Source: Brachionus plicatilis (Eukaryota > Rotifera > Eurotatoria > Ploima > Brachionidae). Taken from it: 64,000 nt of DNA. The notes beneath the pieces are model-generated. The model worked only from the letters and a program-made list of their open reading frames with translations, searched no databases and was not told where the DNA came from. Shown piece by piece: positions 12,101 through 24,147 of this stretch. Both the position numbers and the translations under genes were made by a program. The stretch is from positions 291,478 to 355,477 of the forward strand of contig QEOQ01000460.1 in assembly GCA_010279815.1 (NCBI GenBank), read 5' to 3'. Position 1 is the stretch's first letter. Every line of letters begins with the position of its first letter.

Positions 12101-12657
12101 TAAAAATTTTTTAGCTAAAAAATATTCCTAGCTTTATTATTAAAATTGTACTTAAAAAAGCGTCAAACACTCAAAATTTTCTTTTACTTTAATTAATTCT
12201 CATTTCTAGCACTTAATTACGACTTGTTTGTTTAGAGAATTGAAATTTTATCTTTATTTTTTAAATCCAACTCTTCAAAACACTGATTTTGATTAAAATC
12301 AAGAAATTGCTTAATCTTAACGGCATCTAGTTACATCGGGTTCATTATTATCTCATTGTTGGCAATTCGGCAAAGCTCATCTAAACATTAACTTGCGATC
12401 CAAATCAAATTATTCCATTTCTAGGACACTCATATCAAACTTAATAAAAGAGACAAAACTTAAAATTAAGTCTTAAAACTTGAAAAAAAAATATTCCAAT
12501 TTTTGATACTTGTTTTTTGTTTTTTTGAATTAATTACGCCGCAGCGACTTCTTTTTTCCGCAATCGAAAATAATATTTAATTAAAAAAATTATTAAGCTA
12601 TTTTAACCATTTATTAATGAAATTATTTTTTATTTAGATCCATAATAAAATGCTATA
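6106..12657. other. 6.5-kb AT-rich region with no recognisable gene
   Basis: I see no convincing exon, RNA gene or transposon end. The sequence is long A/T homopolymer-rich DNA with scattered TTTTTAG-like tracts. A few stretches of more balanced composition (9000-9100, 10840-11080, 12300-12430) have no open frame. It could hold the 5' UTR exon or promoter of the 12658 gene, since a T-rich acceptor lies just before that ATG. Confidence 0.4.
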
Positions 12658-13728
12658 ATGTTCAGACAAGTGTTTAGCAAAATATTTGGTTCTGGCGAAT
12701 CGAACAATCGTTTGCATCTAAGCGATTCGCCAGCACACAATCGAGCTCCTATTTACGCCATACCAACTGCATCTCCCTATTTTCAGTCAGTCACAGACTC
12801 AAATTTTGACTTGAATGTAAATAACCCAGGCCAACAGTCTAGTCAACCGGCAAAGAAAAATTTCAAAAACTCACAGCCTATTCCCAAATTTACTGAGTCA
12901 AATACACGTCAAATATACATAGCACCGTATTGCATCCGGTACTCAAACTCCACACTGGATGACACCATTTATCGAATCGATGACGATTCTTTAAATGAAA
13001 TCGCCACAGAAATTCTTGAATCTGATAATTTGCCACCTAAATTACAAATAGTTTTCTATGATGGAAAGTATTATGCCATTAATAATTCTCATTTGCAAAT
13101 CTATAAGCAGCTTCAGATGTCTGGACTAATAACTCATGTGCAGGCAGATGTCATTAGCCTGGAAGCAATACCTTTGGCTCTGAGGAAACATCTTTTGCAG
13201 CCAATTTGTTTGAACAATTCAATTTCGAACAGTAACGACACAGTTAGTGATGAAGAGTTTGACTATGCACCTGACGAGATTGGTGTTGCCAATTCGTCTT
13301 CTAGTGCGTTAAGCTCCTCGAATGGAATAGTTGATATCTTATCAGCTGATATTTTGACACCGGCAAGCATTGAGATGATCAGTAAGCAAATGGTGGTCGA
13401 TGAAACTTATGAGTTTGGAACATGTGAGAATTGTGTTGATTCAGATGATGATGAATCAAAAAATTCGATCCAAGAAGAGACAGAATTTGAGGAGGATAAA
13501 ACAAAAGATGGCAAAGATGATTATGGCAAGAGTTGAATATTTTACAATAAATTTTAATTTGTTTTATTATTTTTAGAGTGGAAACGGTATGAGAACTTTT
13601 GCACTAATTCATTGAAAAAAAAGATCGACGGTGATCGAAATTCAAAAAATTTTTTAAAAAGACAAAACGCAAATGATAAGATTTTACATCAATCAGACGA
13701 ACAAATTGAACTAGAAAGTCTTATTTAA
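12658..13728 (+). CDS. Two-exon gene of unknown function with a possible ParB/sulfiredoxin-like core
   Basis: Exon 1 is 12658-13531 and exon 2 is 13577-13728, joined by a 45-bp intron (GTTGAA...TTTTTAG). The product is 341 residues. The N-terminal ~95 residues are low-complexity Ser/Asn/Gln/Pro. A compact middle (about 96-185) reads IVFYDGKYYAINNSHLQIYK and continues through a Val/Ile strand to an Arg-Lys-His-Leu segment. The pattern 'strand-DGxYYAIxxxHL-helix' recalls the ParB/sulfiredoxin fold, but I cannot confirm it. The C-terminus is acidic (EDKTKDGKDDYG), then Lys/Arg-rich (WKRYENF...LKKKIDGDRNSK). No signal peptide or membrane segment. A T-rich acceptor (TTTTATTTAG, about 12628-12637) precedes the ATG, suggesting a spliced leader or 5' UTR intron. 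Gene model good, function unknown. Confidence 0.75.
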
Positions 13729-16122
13729 ATGGTTTATTTTTTTTTGTAAAGTTTATAAATAAAATTTGAGATTAAATCTTTTAATTTATTGAAATATCAA
13801 AAATCAGTTTGTTTTTGCATTTTTTAGTGTTAAACAAATAAAAATAAATTAGAATGGTTGAATGATGCCAGGTCAAGCAATAATTGCCTTCGAACGATTT
13901 TAATATCTTTAAGCTATTATGATCTTAATCTTAACCGCAGCTTTACTTCTTTTACTAAATCGTACAGAAATTAGACATGAATAAAATTATTATTTTTAAT
14001 TTGATAAAAAAATAACAATTATAAATAAATAGAAGAGATTTTTAGATATTTGATACGTGAGAATTTTAAGTTAAGAGATTTGTACTTAAATCGCAAAAAA
14101 AAACAAGCGGAAAATACTGCCAAACTCATGTTTATGATCAAAAATTATTATTAACAAAAATTTAATGACTACAAAATTTAATACAGAGAAAATTTTCATT
14201 TTTAGTAAACCATCTAAGGGATCTCACCAAAAATGTGAACACAAAAATCGGTAATAACTTATTACCGAAAATTTATTCAAAATTAAATTTAAATTTGTTT
14301 CTTTTTCCAAAATTTTTAGATTATGATGCCCTTTTTTAATTTGTTTTTATATCAAAAAATGTTTGGTGTGTTTTATTGTCTTTTAATAAAAAATTTTCAT
14401 GGGTTAATTTTGCGATTTATTACATTGAAATTAAATAGATTGTATTTGAAAAAAACCTTCTTTAAAAAAAAGATAAATTTGTTTGTCTAAATTACTTATT
14501 TGCTAAATTATTGTAATTATTATTAGAGAAAAAATAATCAAACTACTCTAGAATATTGATATATCAAATATTAAAGAATTTAAAAGGAAATTTTTGATTT
14601 TTTTAAAATCAATATACTTATCATTTGGTTTGGTATTTTAAATTGAATCGTTTGAAAACAACACTTATCTAAGAGGTAAAAAATAAAATCTGATGTGAAG
14701 CAACAAATTTATGGTAAAAGAAAGAGTTTGTTATTGATTCATTCACATCATGCCATTTGATTTTTATTAAATATCCTTTTCATGTAAGAAAAAAACTCCC
14801 ATCATTTTATATCAACAGGTATTTTTTTCGCTTTTATGTTGGAAGATGTTTTTAAAAGATACCTTTACCACTAGATAATTATTTATTTTGATATTGCAAA
14901 CGCCTTCTAAATTTTTTGAAACAGACTTTTATTATCTTGAAACATTTCATGGTTTATTTAGTAAAAAAAACTTTAGTTCAAAAAGGAAGCTTATTTTTCC
15001 GCATTAAAAAATCAATTTATTTAATTTTCAATTTTAAAATAAGTTAAAATTTTGAGGCATATTTTTTTTAAAAATGGCTGTTTAATATTTTTTAGTAAAA
15101 AAAATTCGAATTTTGATTTTTCTATATTCTTAAATATTTTATATTTTTTAAAAAATTATCCTTTTTTAAAGTATGTTATTTTCTTATTTGTATAAAAAAG
15201 TTAAAATTTAAAGATTTTTGTAAGAACTTAATATCCTATGTTTTCTTTAATCAACTTAATTTCAATGTAGTTGGGTTGATAAATGAACTCCTATTTATTT
15301 CTTTTAAAATTAAATTTGAAACATCCCACTTTTTTCATCCTTTTCAAAATGTATGAAAATTTTCGTTAAAAGACGTATAAATACACCATTTTTTACGGAA
15401 TAGAATGCTTGAAGTTCAAATATTATTAAGTTAGTTCAAGTTGTAGTTGTATTTATTCAAGTTATGTGAAAATCTGTCACAATTTTTTTGTATGTCTAAA
15501 TTTTAGATGAGACCTTCATGTTTGTATTGCATAACCAAATGCAATGCATAGTTCTGCAATAAAAATTAGGCTAAGTATTGAATGCTTACTAGAAAAAAAT
15601 ATGCTTTTTAATTTGATTTTCAAATTTTCTGATTAAATTATTTCAATAATTTGTGGTCGTGATTATAAACTCAATCCGGTATTTTTATTTTTTAGATCAT
15701 ACTCAATTCTATTTAAACAAAAATAAGTTAATATAAAAAATTCAGATAAGACCAAATAAACAACAAAAATTGATACCGAACTTTTTAAATATTTTAAAAA
15801 TATTCAAATTTTGAAATTAAAAATTCAATCTAAATCTTGGTATTATTTATTGAATTCTTTTGTAAAAATAATTCTTTAAAAAGGAAATATCAATTTGAAA
15901 ATATTTTCATTTCAATTTAATATTATTTTAAAATCTCAGTTTCCAGTTATTATTTTAATTTATGAACTTGGATAAAATTACCAACAAAATTATTATGATA
16001 AAAATTTCAACAAACTAAGCGTATAGTCAAATAAAAATACGCAAATAATTAAATTTTCATTTGCATAAAATACTAAATTTATATTTTTTATTATTTTTAG
16101 ATCAATATTCAAAAGTTACAAG
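13729..16122. other. AT-rich intergenic region between the 12658 gene and cystatin
   Basis: No exon is seen. It contains the likely 3' UTR of the upstream gene (AATAAA near 13758) and, towards the right, a TATA-like element and a T-rich acceptor that probably belong to the cystatin gene. Confidence 0.4.
15372..15386 (+). promoter_or_regulatory. Possible TATA box of the cystatin gene
   Basis: ACGTATAAATACACC is a strong TATA-like match in an otherwise featureless region. It is followed by about 70 bp of less AT-rich sequence that could be a 5' UTR exon. The cystatin exon starts after the acceptor ATTATTTTTAG at about 16090-16100. Confidence 0.3.
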
Positions 16123-16584
16123 ATGAATTTCCAAATTGGCTTAGTTATTTTATTTCTTGCAATTTCTACAGTATACCCTGAATGCATTCAAAGTGGATCG
16201 AAAACATCTGATGGACTCCTCGTTGGTAACCAAAAACAATTATCAGTCGAAAGTCTTAATTCCAAAAGTATTATTCAGGTAGCATTAAACGCCACCCATT
16301 TATTCAATCTCCGAAACAATGCAACCAAAAACTATCACAAACTTGTCTGTATTAAAAGTGGTACCAGCCAAATAGTAAACGGAATACTTTATAGATTTGA
16401 TGTTACCTTACAAAAAACAGATTGTTTAAAGACTGACTTAGACAACAATTCTGAACACGGATTTCTATCTGTCAAAAGCTTGAAAAACATTGAAAGCTGC
16501 AAGCTTACAGATGAAAAAGTAGAGACTGTTTTAACCGTCAATTCAATGCCATGGAAGGATAAGGAGCCATTTATTTTACTTTAG
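16123..16584 (+). CDS. Secreted type-2-like cystatin (cysteine protease inhibitor)
   Basis: Single-exon frame of 153 residues. Residues 1-19 are a signal peptide (MNFQIGLVILFLAISTVYPE). The three wedge elements of cystatins are visible: a Gly-containing N-terminal segment (LLVGN, about 32-36), the first hairpin QIVNG (83-87, consensus QxVxG), and the second hairpin Pro-Trp (143-144, in SMPWKD). Cysteines at 76, 101 and 126 may form a disulphide, as in type-2 cystatins. Length fits a secreted single-domain cystatin. The known family role is tight reversible inhibition of papain-like peptidases such as cathepsins in secretions or lysosomes. The ATG follows a T-rich splice acceptor by about 20 bp. 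Confidence 0.92.
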   Translation: MNFQIGLVILFLAISTVYPECIQSGSKTSDGLLVGNQKQLSVESLNSKSIIQVALNATHLFNLRNNATKNYHKLVCIKSGTSQIVNGILYRFDVTLQKTDCLKTDLDNNSEHGFLSVKSLKNIESCKLTDEKVETVLTVNSMPWKDKEPFILL

Positions 16585-17407
16585 AATTGTCACCTGACAA
16601 AAGAATACTCCTTATTCAATTTCTTTTCTTTGACTCATTATTTTTTTTAGCTGTTTAAATGAATTGTTTTTTGGATGAATTTTTTTAATACTTTTTTTTA
16701 ATCTAATGTTAACAATTGGAACAAATTGTTTAGTGTAACAAAAAATCAATCAGAATTTTTATCAAACCTTTAAAAAATTTTTAAAAAAATTTGGTTTAAA
16801 AGTTGAAGTTTCTGTAGTAAAATCCATTGCAGCTCGAACAGTCTTTCCATTCAATATTCGTCATTCATATGTTCATTCAGTTAATGAACCATATATCCTG
16901 TATATAGAAAAATATTTTAATAAAAAGCATTTAGTACGCTGTAAAATTGTTCAAAAAAATTGATAAAAATACTGAATAAGAGTTTTAAATTATATATAAT
17001 ATTTTATTCACTACAACAATATAAAATTAATATTTCGTTTTCCTATTAACTTGAATTGAAAATTTTTTGGCAATGTTAAAGATGGGTATACGAGGTTGGG
17101 AGGAGTTTCTNNNNNNNNNNNNNNNNNNNNNNNNNNNNNNNNNNNNNNNNNNNNNNNNNNNNNNNNNNNNNNNNNNNNNNNNNNNNNNNNTTGTGTGTAC
17201 TCGATTTCACAGCATTATTTATTTTTTAGAAATAATTTTAAAATTTGCAAATCGAATGAGTCCAAGAAAACTGATTTGAAATACTAAGGTGGTTTGAGTT
17301 CAATTTTACTGGGCTACTTAATTGTGTGTAACAAAAAATACAATTAAAATGCAACTTTGAATTTATTTTCTAGAATTTTTTAGTACAAATGAAACTTTTA
17401 AACAAAT
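16585..17407. other. Noncoding interval with an 80-N assembly gap
   Basis: 3' flank of cystatin and 3' flank of the convergent FAS1 gene. Positions 17111-17190 are N. Short open frames spanning the Ns are meaningless. Confidence 0.9.
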
Positions 17408-20400
17408 TTAAGTCCAAATAACTTTATGTACTAGGAGTCCACTTTTAGACAAATACGTTTGACTTTTTTTTATCCATCTTGCCAAATCAATTGAGTTGAA
17501 TATTCGATTAAACAAATTTTTGACACTAAAATTTTCATTTAGTAACATCGATTCACACAATGTGTCGTAAAAAAATCTTTTTTTCATGTCTGAAATCAAA
17601 TGTTTAGATGTAAAATTGTTAATAGGTAAAAATAAAGTGTATCCGATTGAATTTAGCTTTGATTTTCGTTCTAAATCAAGCAAAAAATGCTCACATTTAA
17701 GGCCACATTGATCCATCATCTGATTAAAATGCACAAGTTCATTATCACTTTTTAGATAAGTCTGAAGAGATCTGTAGTCCAAATTGGGAATAGAATTCCA
17801 CTGGCTATTGAAAAAAAACAATTCTGAATTGCATGCAGAAATTTGTGCCTCTTCGATCTCTTGACAATTGATGTACTTAGAATAGAAATATTTTTTTGGC
17901 AAATATCTAAATAAATCGAATGATTTTTTTGTTGTCTTAATTGAGTTTATTAAATATTGCTTGTGGCTAATACTGGTTATCACTTGACCATTTTTTAATT
18001 CGTAAAGATGAAATTTTGGTCTCAAAATATAATCCTGAATCAGCTGATAATCATTGTTGTCGTTATCATCGCGGTAAAATTTTAAACCAGGAAGCATTAA
18101 TGTACAATTATTTGAATTATCCCTGACAATTTTTCTCCAGTTATGGTCCAAAGCTTTAACAAAACTAGGTGATATTTTGTTGAAAAAGCTTTCGACCATT
18201 TGATTCAGTAAGCCAATATTTTGTGTGTTTAAACTGCTAATTGCGTAAATAATTCCATTAAGGGACAAACTTGATGGTGATAAGCGAATTAGCTGATTAT
18301 CAAAAAAAAGTGATTTATTATTATTTATTTTGACTGTTTTAAACCATGGCTTGTATGTGCCAATTTGATTAGTTCCAAGATTTTCAACAACCAGTTCATG
18401 TGAAGTTTCCAAATCTGCACTGTATTTATAAAGTTGTTTTGGGCACACATATTCTGTAAGAATATTTCTTTTTACCAAAGCTGTTGAACATTTTTCGTCC
18501 ATTATTATTGATTGTATTTCATTATGGGTCAATTTTTTAAATGCTCGATCTGATGGAATAAATAGAGTTTTAAACGATTCAAGTGAGGAGAATTCATTGA
18601 ACAATAAATCGGAGTGCTTAACAAATAATTCCTTAAATATTTTAAAAGTTCGAGTTGTAAGGAGAATATTGTTTTCAAGCTTATCAAATATGGTTTGTCT
18701 ACCAGGCACCAGTAGAGACCCCTCTTCTAGTTTATGAACTACTAATTGATATTCATGCAGTCCATCGAGCTTTTTGTAATAAATGTTCGGCAGGTCCAAT
18801 TCAAAACAATTGACAAAAAATCTAGAAACCTTTAAAAAAATATTTTTTGGTTTAAGGTTTTGATTTAAAAAGTGATAGAAATAGAGAAAACTTTTGAAAA
18901 ATTGAAATAAAAATTACATTGTTAACATTTTGACTAAAAAATCTCAAATTTCCCAATGACTGTGCCGGTTTTGTATCTGACATTAGAGATTGAGTTGGAT
19001 GATGAAAATCAGCAATATGATTTACTAAAATCAGATTGATTTCATTTAGTATTTCACTAATTTCGTAATGATCACTGTTGAACAATTGATTGATTTTATC
19101 CAAAAATATTCTGTTATCCCAAAGAAAAACTGTTAATTTTATCTTCGAATCACCCAACAGCAGATCGGCAACGTTATTGAATACATGATAGAACTCCTGG
19201 GTAATATCGGAATATAAATCAATTTCAGACAATTCAAGATATCCAGTTACGGTTCTATTGATAACTTCGACACTTTCAAAGAGCTCATAAAGAAAACGAT
19301 TAGGATATATAACTAAAATAAAAAAATAAATTGTGATTTTAGGGTTAAAAAGAGATTATCAAATCAATGATCATATAGTATGTGAACATATTACATTTTT
19401 TAGTGATAGTGTAAGACTAAATATTTTTTTAAAGCATTTTATTATTTTAAAACTATGATTTAAATCAAAAACTTTTAAAATCTAAATTAAATAGCTTTTT
19501 TAATTTATTAAATTTTTTTAGGAGATTTCCAAAAAGGAGAATAGTTTTATTACATTGATACGAATTGGATAAAGAGATAAGGAATTTAAATTTTTTATTG
19601 GTAAAATTATATTAATTGCAATTTTTGACATAAATAGATTAAATAAAAAACCAAGTGAAAAATTTGATGAAAATGAAGATGATTAATTGATTTTTCTATA
19701 TATTTTTTTAATTTTCACAATTAATTAATTTTTTCTAAATTTTTTAGGTTATTTTTTGCAACAACTAATACCCAGAATACATTAATTGTTCATGGGTTCA
19801 AGTTTGTTAAAAAACGTAAACCTTTCTTCAGAATCAAATGGTGTAATAACAATTAACCGTTTTGCTTGCTCATTGGAAATAGTTGTATGTGATTTTTAGT
19901 AAAATAATCAAATAAAAAAACTCTTTCGAACTAATAAGCAGAGAAAAGCTGAAATTTAAAGAAATAGTATCTCTTTAAAAAAAAATCTAAATACTTTTCA
20001 TAATCGATAAAATTTAGCGTAGACAATTATTTGGAACATTTGGAAAAATACAAACTTTTAAAAAATTTGATTGATTTTCATATTCTACAAAGTAAAAACT
20101 TTTGATAATCCCTAAATAATTTTTTCTTTTTTAATACCAAATTTTAGAACTTATAATTAGGTTTTTTTTGAGATTTGTTTGGGATATTTGTAAACTGTAT
20201 CAAAATTTTCTTGTGCAAAAGTCATCAAATTCTTAGTTAAAAATTTTAAGGTTCAATTTTGAATTCAGGTATTTTTTTAAACCTAAAAATAAAATATAGC
20301 AGAATAATTATTATATCTATTTTTATTTTTTTGTAACATCTTATTACAGTTCATCAGATCTGATTAATATGACAAATTATCCTTTAAAAATTTTCAATGT

Positions 20401-23400
20401 AATTTTTGTTTCAATTTTTTGAAAAATAAAAGCTGTATGAAAAAATATTTTATATAAATTAAATTAATTTGCTTATAAAGGTGTTTAACCTTTAAATAGC
20501 TGATATATTTGTGTCATATTTAAAAAAAAATAATCAAATCTGATAAAAATTTGATACATTTTAGTTAAATTTGATCTGTCTTTCAATACTGGTTATCAAA
20601 TTTGTGAAATTGAGCTTTTCACAAAACAGAAATGAAAATTTTATAAGCTGGCTTGTTAGTAAAATTAAGGTTCTTCAAAATTAAAGTGAGATATTTATTC
20701 TTTTGGTTGCTTCAATTATTTTACAGTAGTTGAATATAAAATAGACTTAATAAGCTATCGCTTCATTTATTGATCCATTTCAGCGAACTTTTCCACAACT
20801 TTGTTGGATAAATGAATTTGATTGATGGATAAAAATCAAATTGGTTAACAATAAGTATCAATTTCTTTTAATATAAACCAATTTTAAATTTTGATTAAGA
20901 TATGCTGATTAAAATCTTCGAACAAATATAATGAATTTAATTTAATGAAAATTCAAATAAATCACAAAATTTAACTCAGTTATTTTGATTCTTTAAGTTA
21001 CTGATATTTTTTTACAATTTAATTTGATTTTTTCATTAAAGAGTTTAATTAAATGAGTTTTTAAATTTTAAATAAAAAAGGACAATAGTTCATTTTATTT
21101 TTTCAAGAAGAAAAATGATAAATTCTAAAAAATTAATAATTAAAAAAATAATCATTATTTTTTTTAATTAATAGTTTTTATGTTAAATATCTAAATTAAA
21201 TTATTCCTCTACATATAATATTTAAAAATAAAATTTATAATCAATCACCTAAAAATGAACTAAATATACTATAAAATAGTAAATGCGTTATCGTAAATTT
21301 TAATATTTACGATAATTAAAAAAGATAAAAAAATTCAGAGTTGTTTAAAAGTCCCAAAAAAAAGTCCTAGTGCAGACTTTTTTTTTTAAATTTGCTAGAT
21401 CAGGCTTCACATCAAAAAATTTATATACTTTCGGGTTCTCTAATGCAATAGATTTGCCATACATCAGTGTTTTTTGATCTTGAAAAAGCGTTTGACAAAG
21501 CTTCACATGCTGGAATTATTCACAAACGGTTTGTGAATAATTTAGGAATAAAGCTGTTCATCGGTAGCCAACCAGTCCCGTTAGATCCGTTTCCAACCTT
21601 TTTAGGTATTAAATTGGATCCTAAGTTAAGCTTCAAAAACTTATTGGAAAACATCAATGTGAAAGCTATGTAAAAAATTAATCTAATACGTAGGATAAAA
21701 GGTTTAAAACTAAGAAACTCAAGTGAATTGTCCAAGATCGTATTCAAAAGCTTTATTCGTTCCCAGTTCGACTACTTTTTTATTCCGATTTCATGCTCCA
21801 CCCAAAAAATAAGCTCTGATCTACAAAAACTACAGAACAAAATATTAAGGCACATTAAGTATTTTCCGATCAAGACAAGAATAACCAAAATTCACCAGCA
21901 TTTAAAACTCGACATGTTAGCTACAAGATCCGAACGTATTTTACACAGATTTCTCCATAAACGAATTGAGCATCAACAATTAAACACCGACTTAAAGGAG
22001 TACTTTTCCACTGCACTAGATTTGAATCAAAAATTTTATACACTTTTTGGAAAGTTCAATTTTATTTTACAGGACATCCGAAGATAAATATGCATTTATT
22101 TCATTATTTACCAAAAACTAGTCAATATTTATTTTCATTTTTTTTTATTCTTAGTCGTTTATCTTTTTAATTTTTTATGTTTTTATTCAATCGCTAGGCT
22201 GATAAGAAGGACTCTGATCCATTCTGAGCTGCCTGGGGTATTCCCTAAACTATTTAAATAAATAAATAAAAAAAATAAGTTAAAGGAAGAATAAAAAGAC
22301 GCTTATATTTTTTTGATATCTAATTTAAATTTAAAGTTATCAAAACATGAAAATTGATATCAATTATTGGTAATAAACAAATAAAATTTTTAAAAATAAT
22401 TTTTCATTTTTAGAATTTTCGAATCTTCCTAAGTGTTATTTTTTTATTTTCAAGTTTAAAAAAATATAATTTAGATCCAATTGAAAAACAGATGAAAAAA
22501 ATTTTAAGAATATAAAAAAAATTTCCATTAAATTAAAGTTTCTTTTATTTATTAGTGAAACCTTAAAAAGGAGAAAATAGACAATTTAGATGGCTTCAAA
22601 ATAGTATCTTAGAAAATTTGATTTCAAAACCATTTCTTATTCAACCTTTTAAAAGATATTCTTAAATTTTGAGTTCAAGTTGCTAACTTAAATTGAATAA
22701 ATTGATTATTTTTAAAATTTAATTCATTAGTCTTAATCATTTTAAAAACAAATCTTTTTGAAAACAAATTTTAAGTTTAAGAAAATGTAACATCTAAATA
22801 AATTAGAAGAATTGGTAAATTTATTCTAAAAGTTAAATTCCTAATCATAAAAATAATTATTCAGTAATTTATTTTTAGATGATAACCAAAATTTCATGTA
22901 ATGACGTGTGACTTATAAATATTTTTCTAATTTAAACTCTAATTAAATCATTTTCTATTTATTTTTTGTATAAAATTTTTCTAATTACGATATTAAAAAA
23001 TACAATAAAGATATTTTTCTAATTAAGAAGAATAATAAACATTTTAAAAGAAAATTATTTTTCAAAAAATAAAAAAAATTTGATAGCCTTTTAAGTTTAT
23101 CTTTAAATGTTGAAAAATAATGAGCGAAAATTTTATTATCATTTTTTTTACAGAATCAAATATAAATTTTTAGACTTAATCAAAATGTCCTTAAATTCAT
23201 GAAAATTTTAAAATATCTTAAAATTTATCTTTGAATTTAATTTATAAATCTTTGAAAAATTCTGAGCTCAAAGCACACATTCTTGAAAAATTACTTATTT
23301 TAAATTGATTATTAAAAATTTATAGCTTTAGAAATAGTTCAATTAAACTCTATTTGCTTTACCAGAGACTTTTCCTTTTAAATAGTTCAAATTAATTCAG

Positions 23401-24147
23401 AACCGCTTGCTATTTTAAATTGAAATATAAAACTATAAATTTCAAACTAATTTCGATGAAATAAAGTTTGATTTTTTTATGTTAAAAAAAATTGTTATCA
23501 CATAACTTACTTTTTTTACATGAATTATCTTTTAGTTCGTAACCGGGACAGCAGAAAGTAGAAATATGAATTGTATAATTCTTTGATCCAGTGTTTAAAT
23601 ACACCCAGCAAATATCACTATCTTTTCTTTGTTCACATTTAAAATCGAACCCATATTCTTGATAAGCTTCGATCGAATGTAAATACACAGCTTTAGAGTT
23701 GCACACATTGCCACTGTAAATTGGATTTTATTCAATTCAAATTAATTTATTTTATTAAGAATACTTAAGTCTCCAAGTTTTATTCAACTTTGCAGAGGAA
23801 GAGTTATTGTACAAATTTGAAAAAAATTCGTATGGAAATTCAGAAAAATTAGCGACCTCAATCGAACTTTCTTCAGATGTGGTAGGTTTCAGAACATTAT
23901 TAGCAAGTGCAAAATGAAAAAACGAGTCTAAGCTTGGAAATTTTTTCATTTCTAAACTCAAAGGTTGCTCATAGTCAATTTCGATATCATCTTCAAAATC
24001 CAAATCATCCTCTAATTCATCTACTGGGTCTTGTACCATTTCTTTAGGAACAAAAATGTCCTGGTACAGCTTATTTTGGGGAAGTTTTTTATTCGATGCC
24101 TCTACAAAAGAGACTATGAAAAAATAAATCAAAATCTTGCCATTCAT
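17408..24147 (-). CDS. EMI + fasciclin (FAS1) domain secreted protein, periostin/TGFBI-like
   Basis: Four minus-strand exons: 24147-23765, 23713-23511, 19312-18918 and 18829-17408. All junctions are GT/AG and phase-compatible, giving 2403 nt (800 residues). Exon 1 has a signal peptide (MNGKILIYFFIVSFVEAS) and an acidic linker. Exon 2 is an EMI domain: NVC near the start, spaced cysteines and the signature FCCPGY, then a closing Cys. Exons 3-4 hold diverged FAS1 domains: TVFLWDNRIFL, VSRFFVNCFELDLPNIYYKK leading to LVPGRQTIFDKL, TLFIPSDRAFKKL...LNGIIYAISSL, and YTLFLPINNF...SGLLVHKVI. About four FAS1 units fit the length. EMI followed by FAS1 repeats is the periostin/TGFBI/fasciclin matricellular architecture, expected in adhesion at the cell surface or matrix. 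Intron 2 is about 4.2 kb and hosts LINE C antisense; the other introns are 51 and 88 bp. Confidence 0.88.
21336..21457. mobile_element. Truncated hAT-type MITE end
   Basis: Starts CAGAGTTGTTTAAAAGTCC and follows the 5369-5641 element through TTGCTAGATCAGGCTT and AAAAAATTTATATACT to about 21457. It then changes abruptly into LINE C coding sequence. No right terminus is present. Confidence 0.75.
21458..22275 (+). mobile_element. LINE C, internally deleted non-LTR retrotransposon
   Basis: Begins in reverse-transcriptase motif A (VFFDLEKAFDKASHAG), then jumps to the post-catalytic segment FLGIKLDPKLSF, so the central catalytic box is missing. The C-terminal region (DYFFIPISCSTQKISSDLQK, RHIKYFPIKTR) runs to a stop at 22085-22087, with one TAA near 21671. 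The 3' end has AGGCTGATAAGAAGG...TCTGAGCTGCCT and an (AAAT)n tail. It lies inside the large intron of the FAS1 gene in the opposite orientation. A 29-bp perfect palindrome (21514-21542) marks the probable deletion point. Confidence 0.85.
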
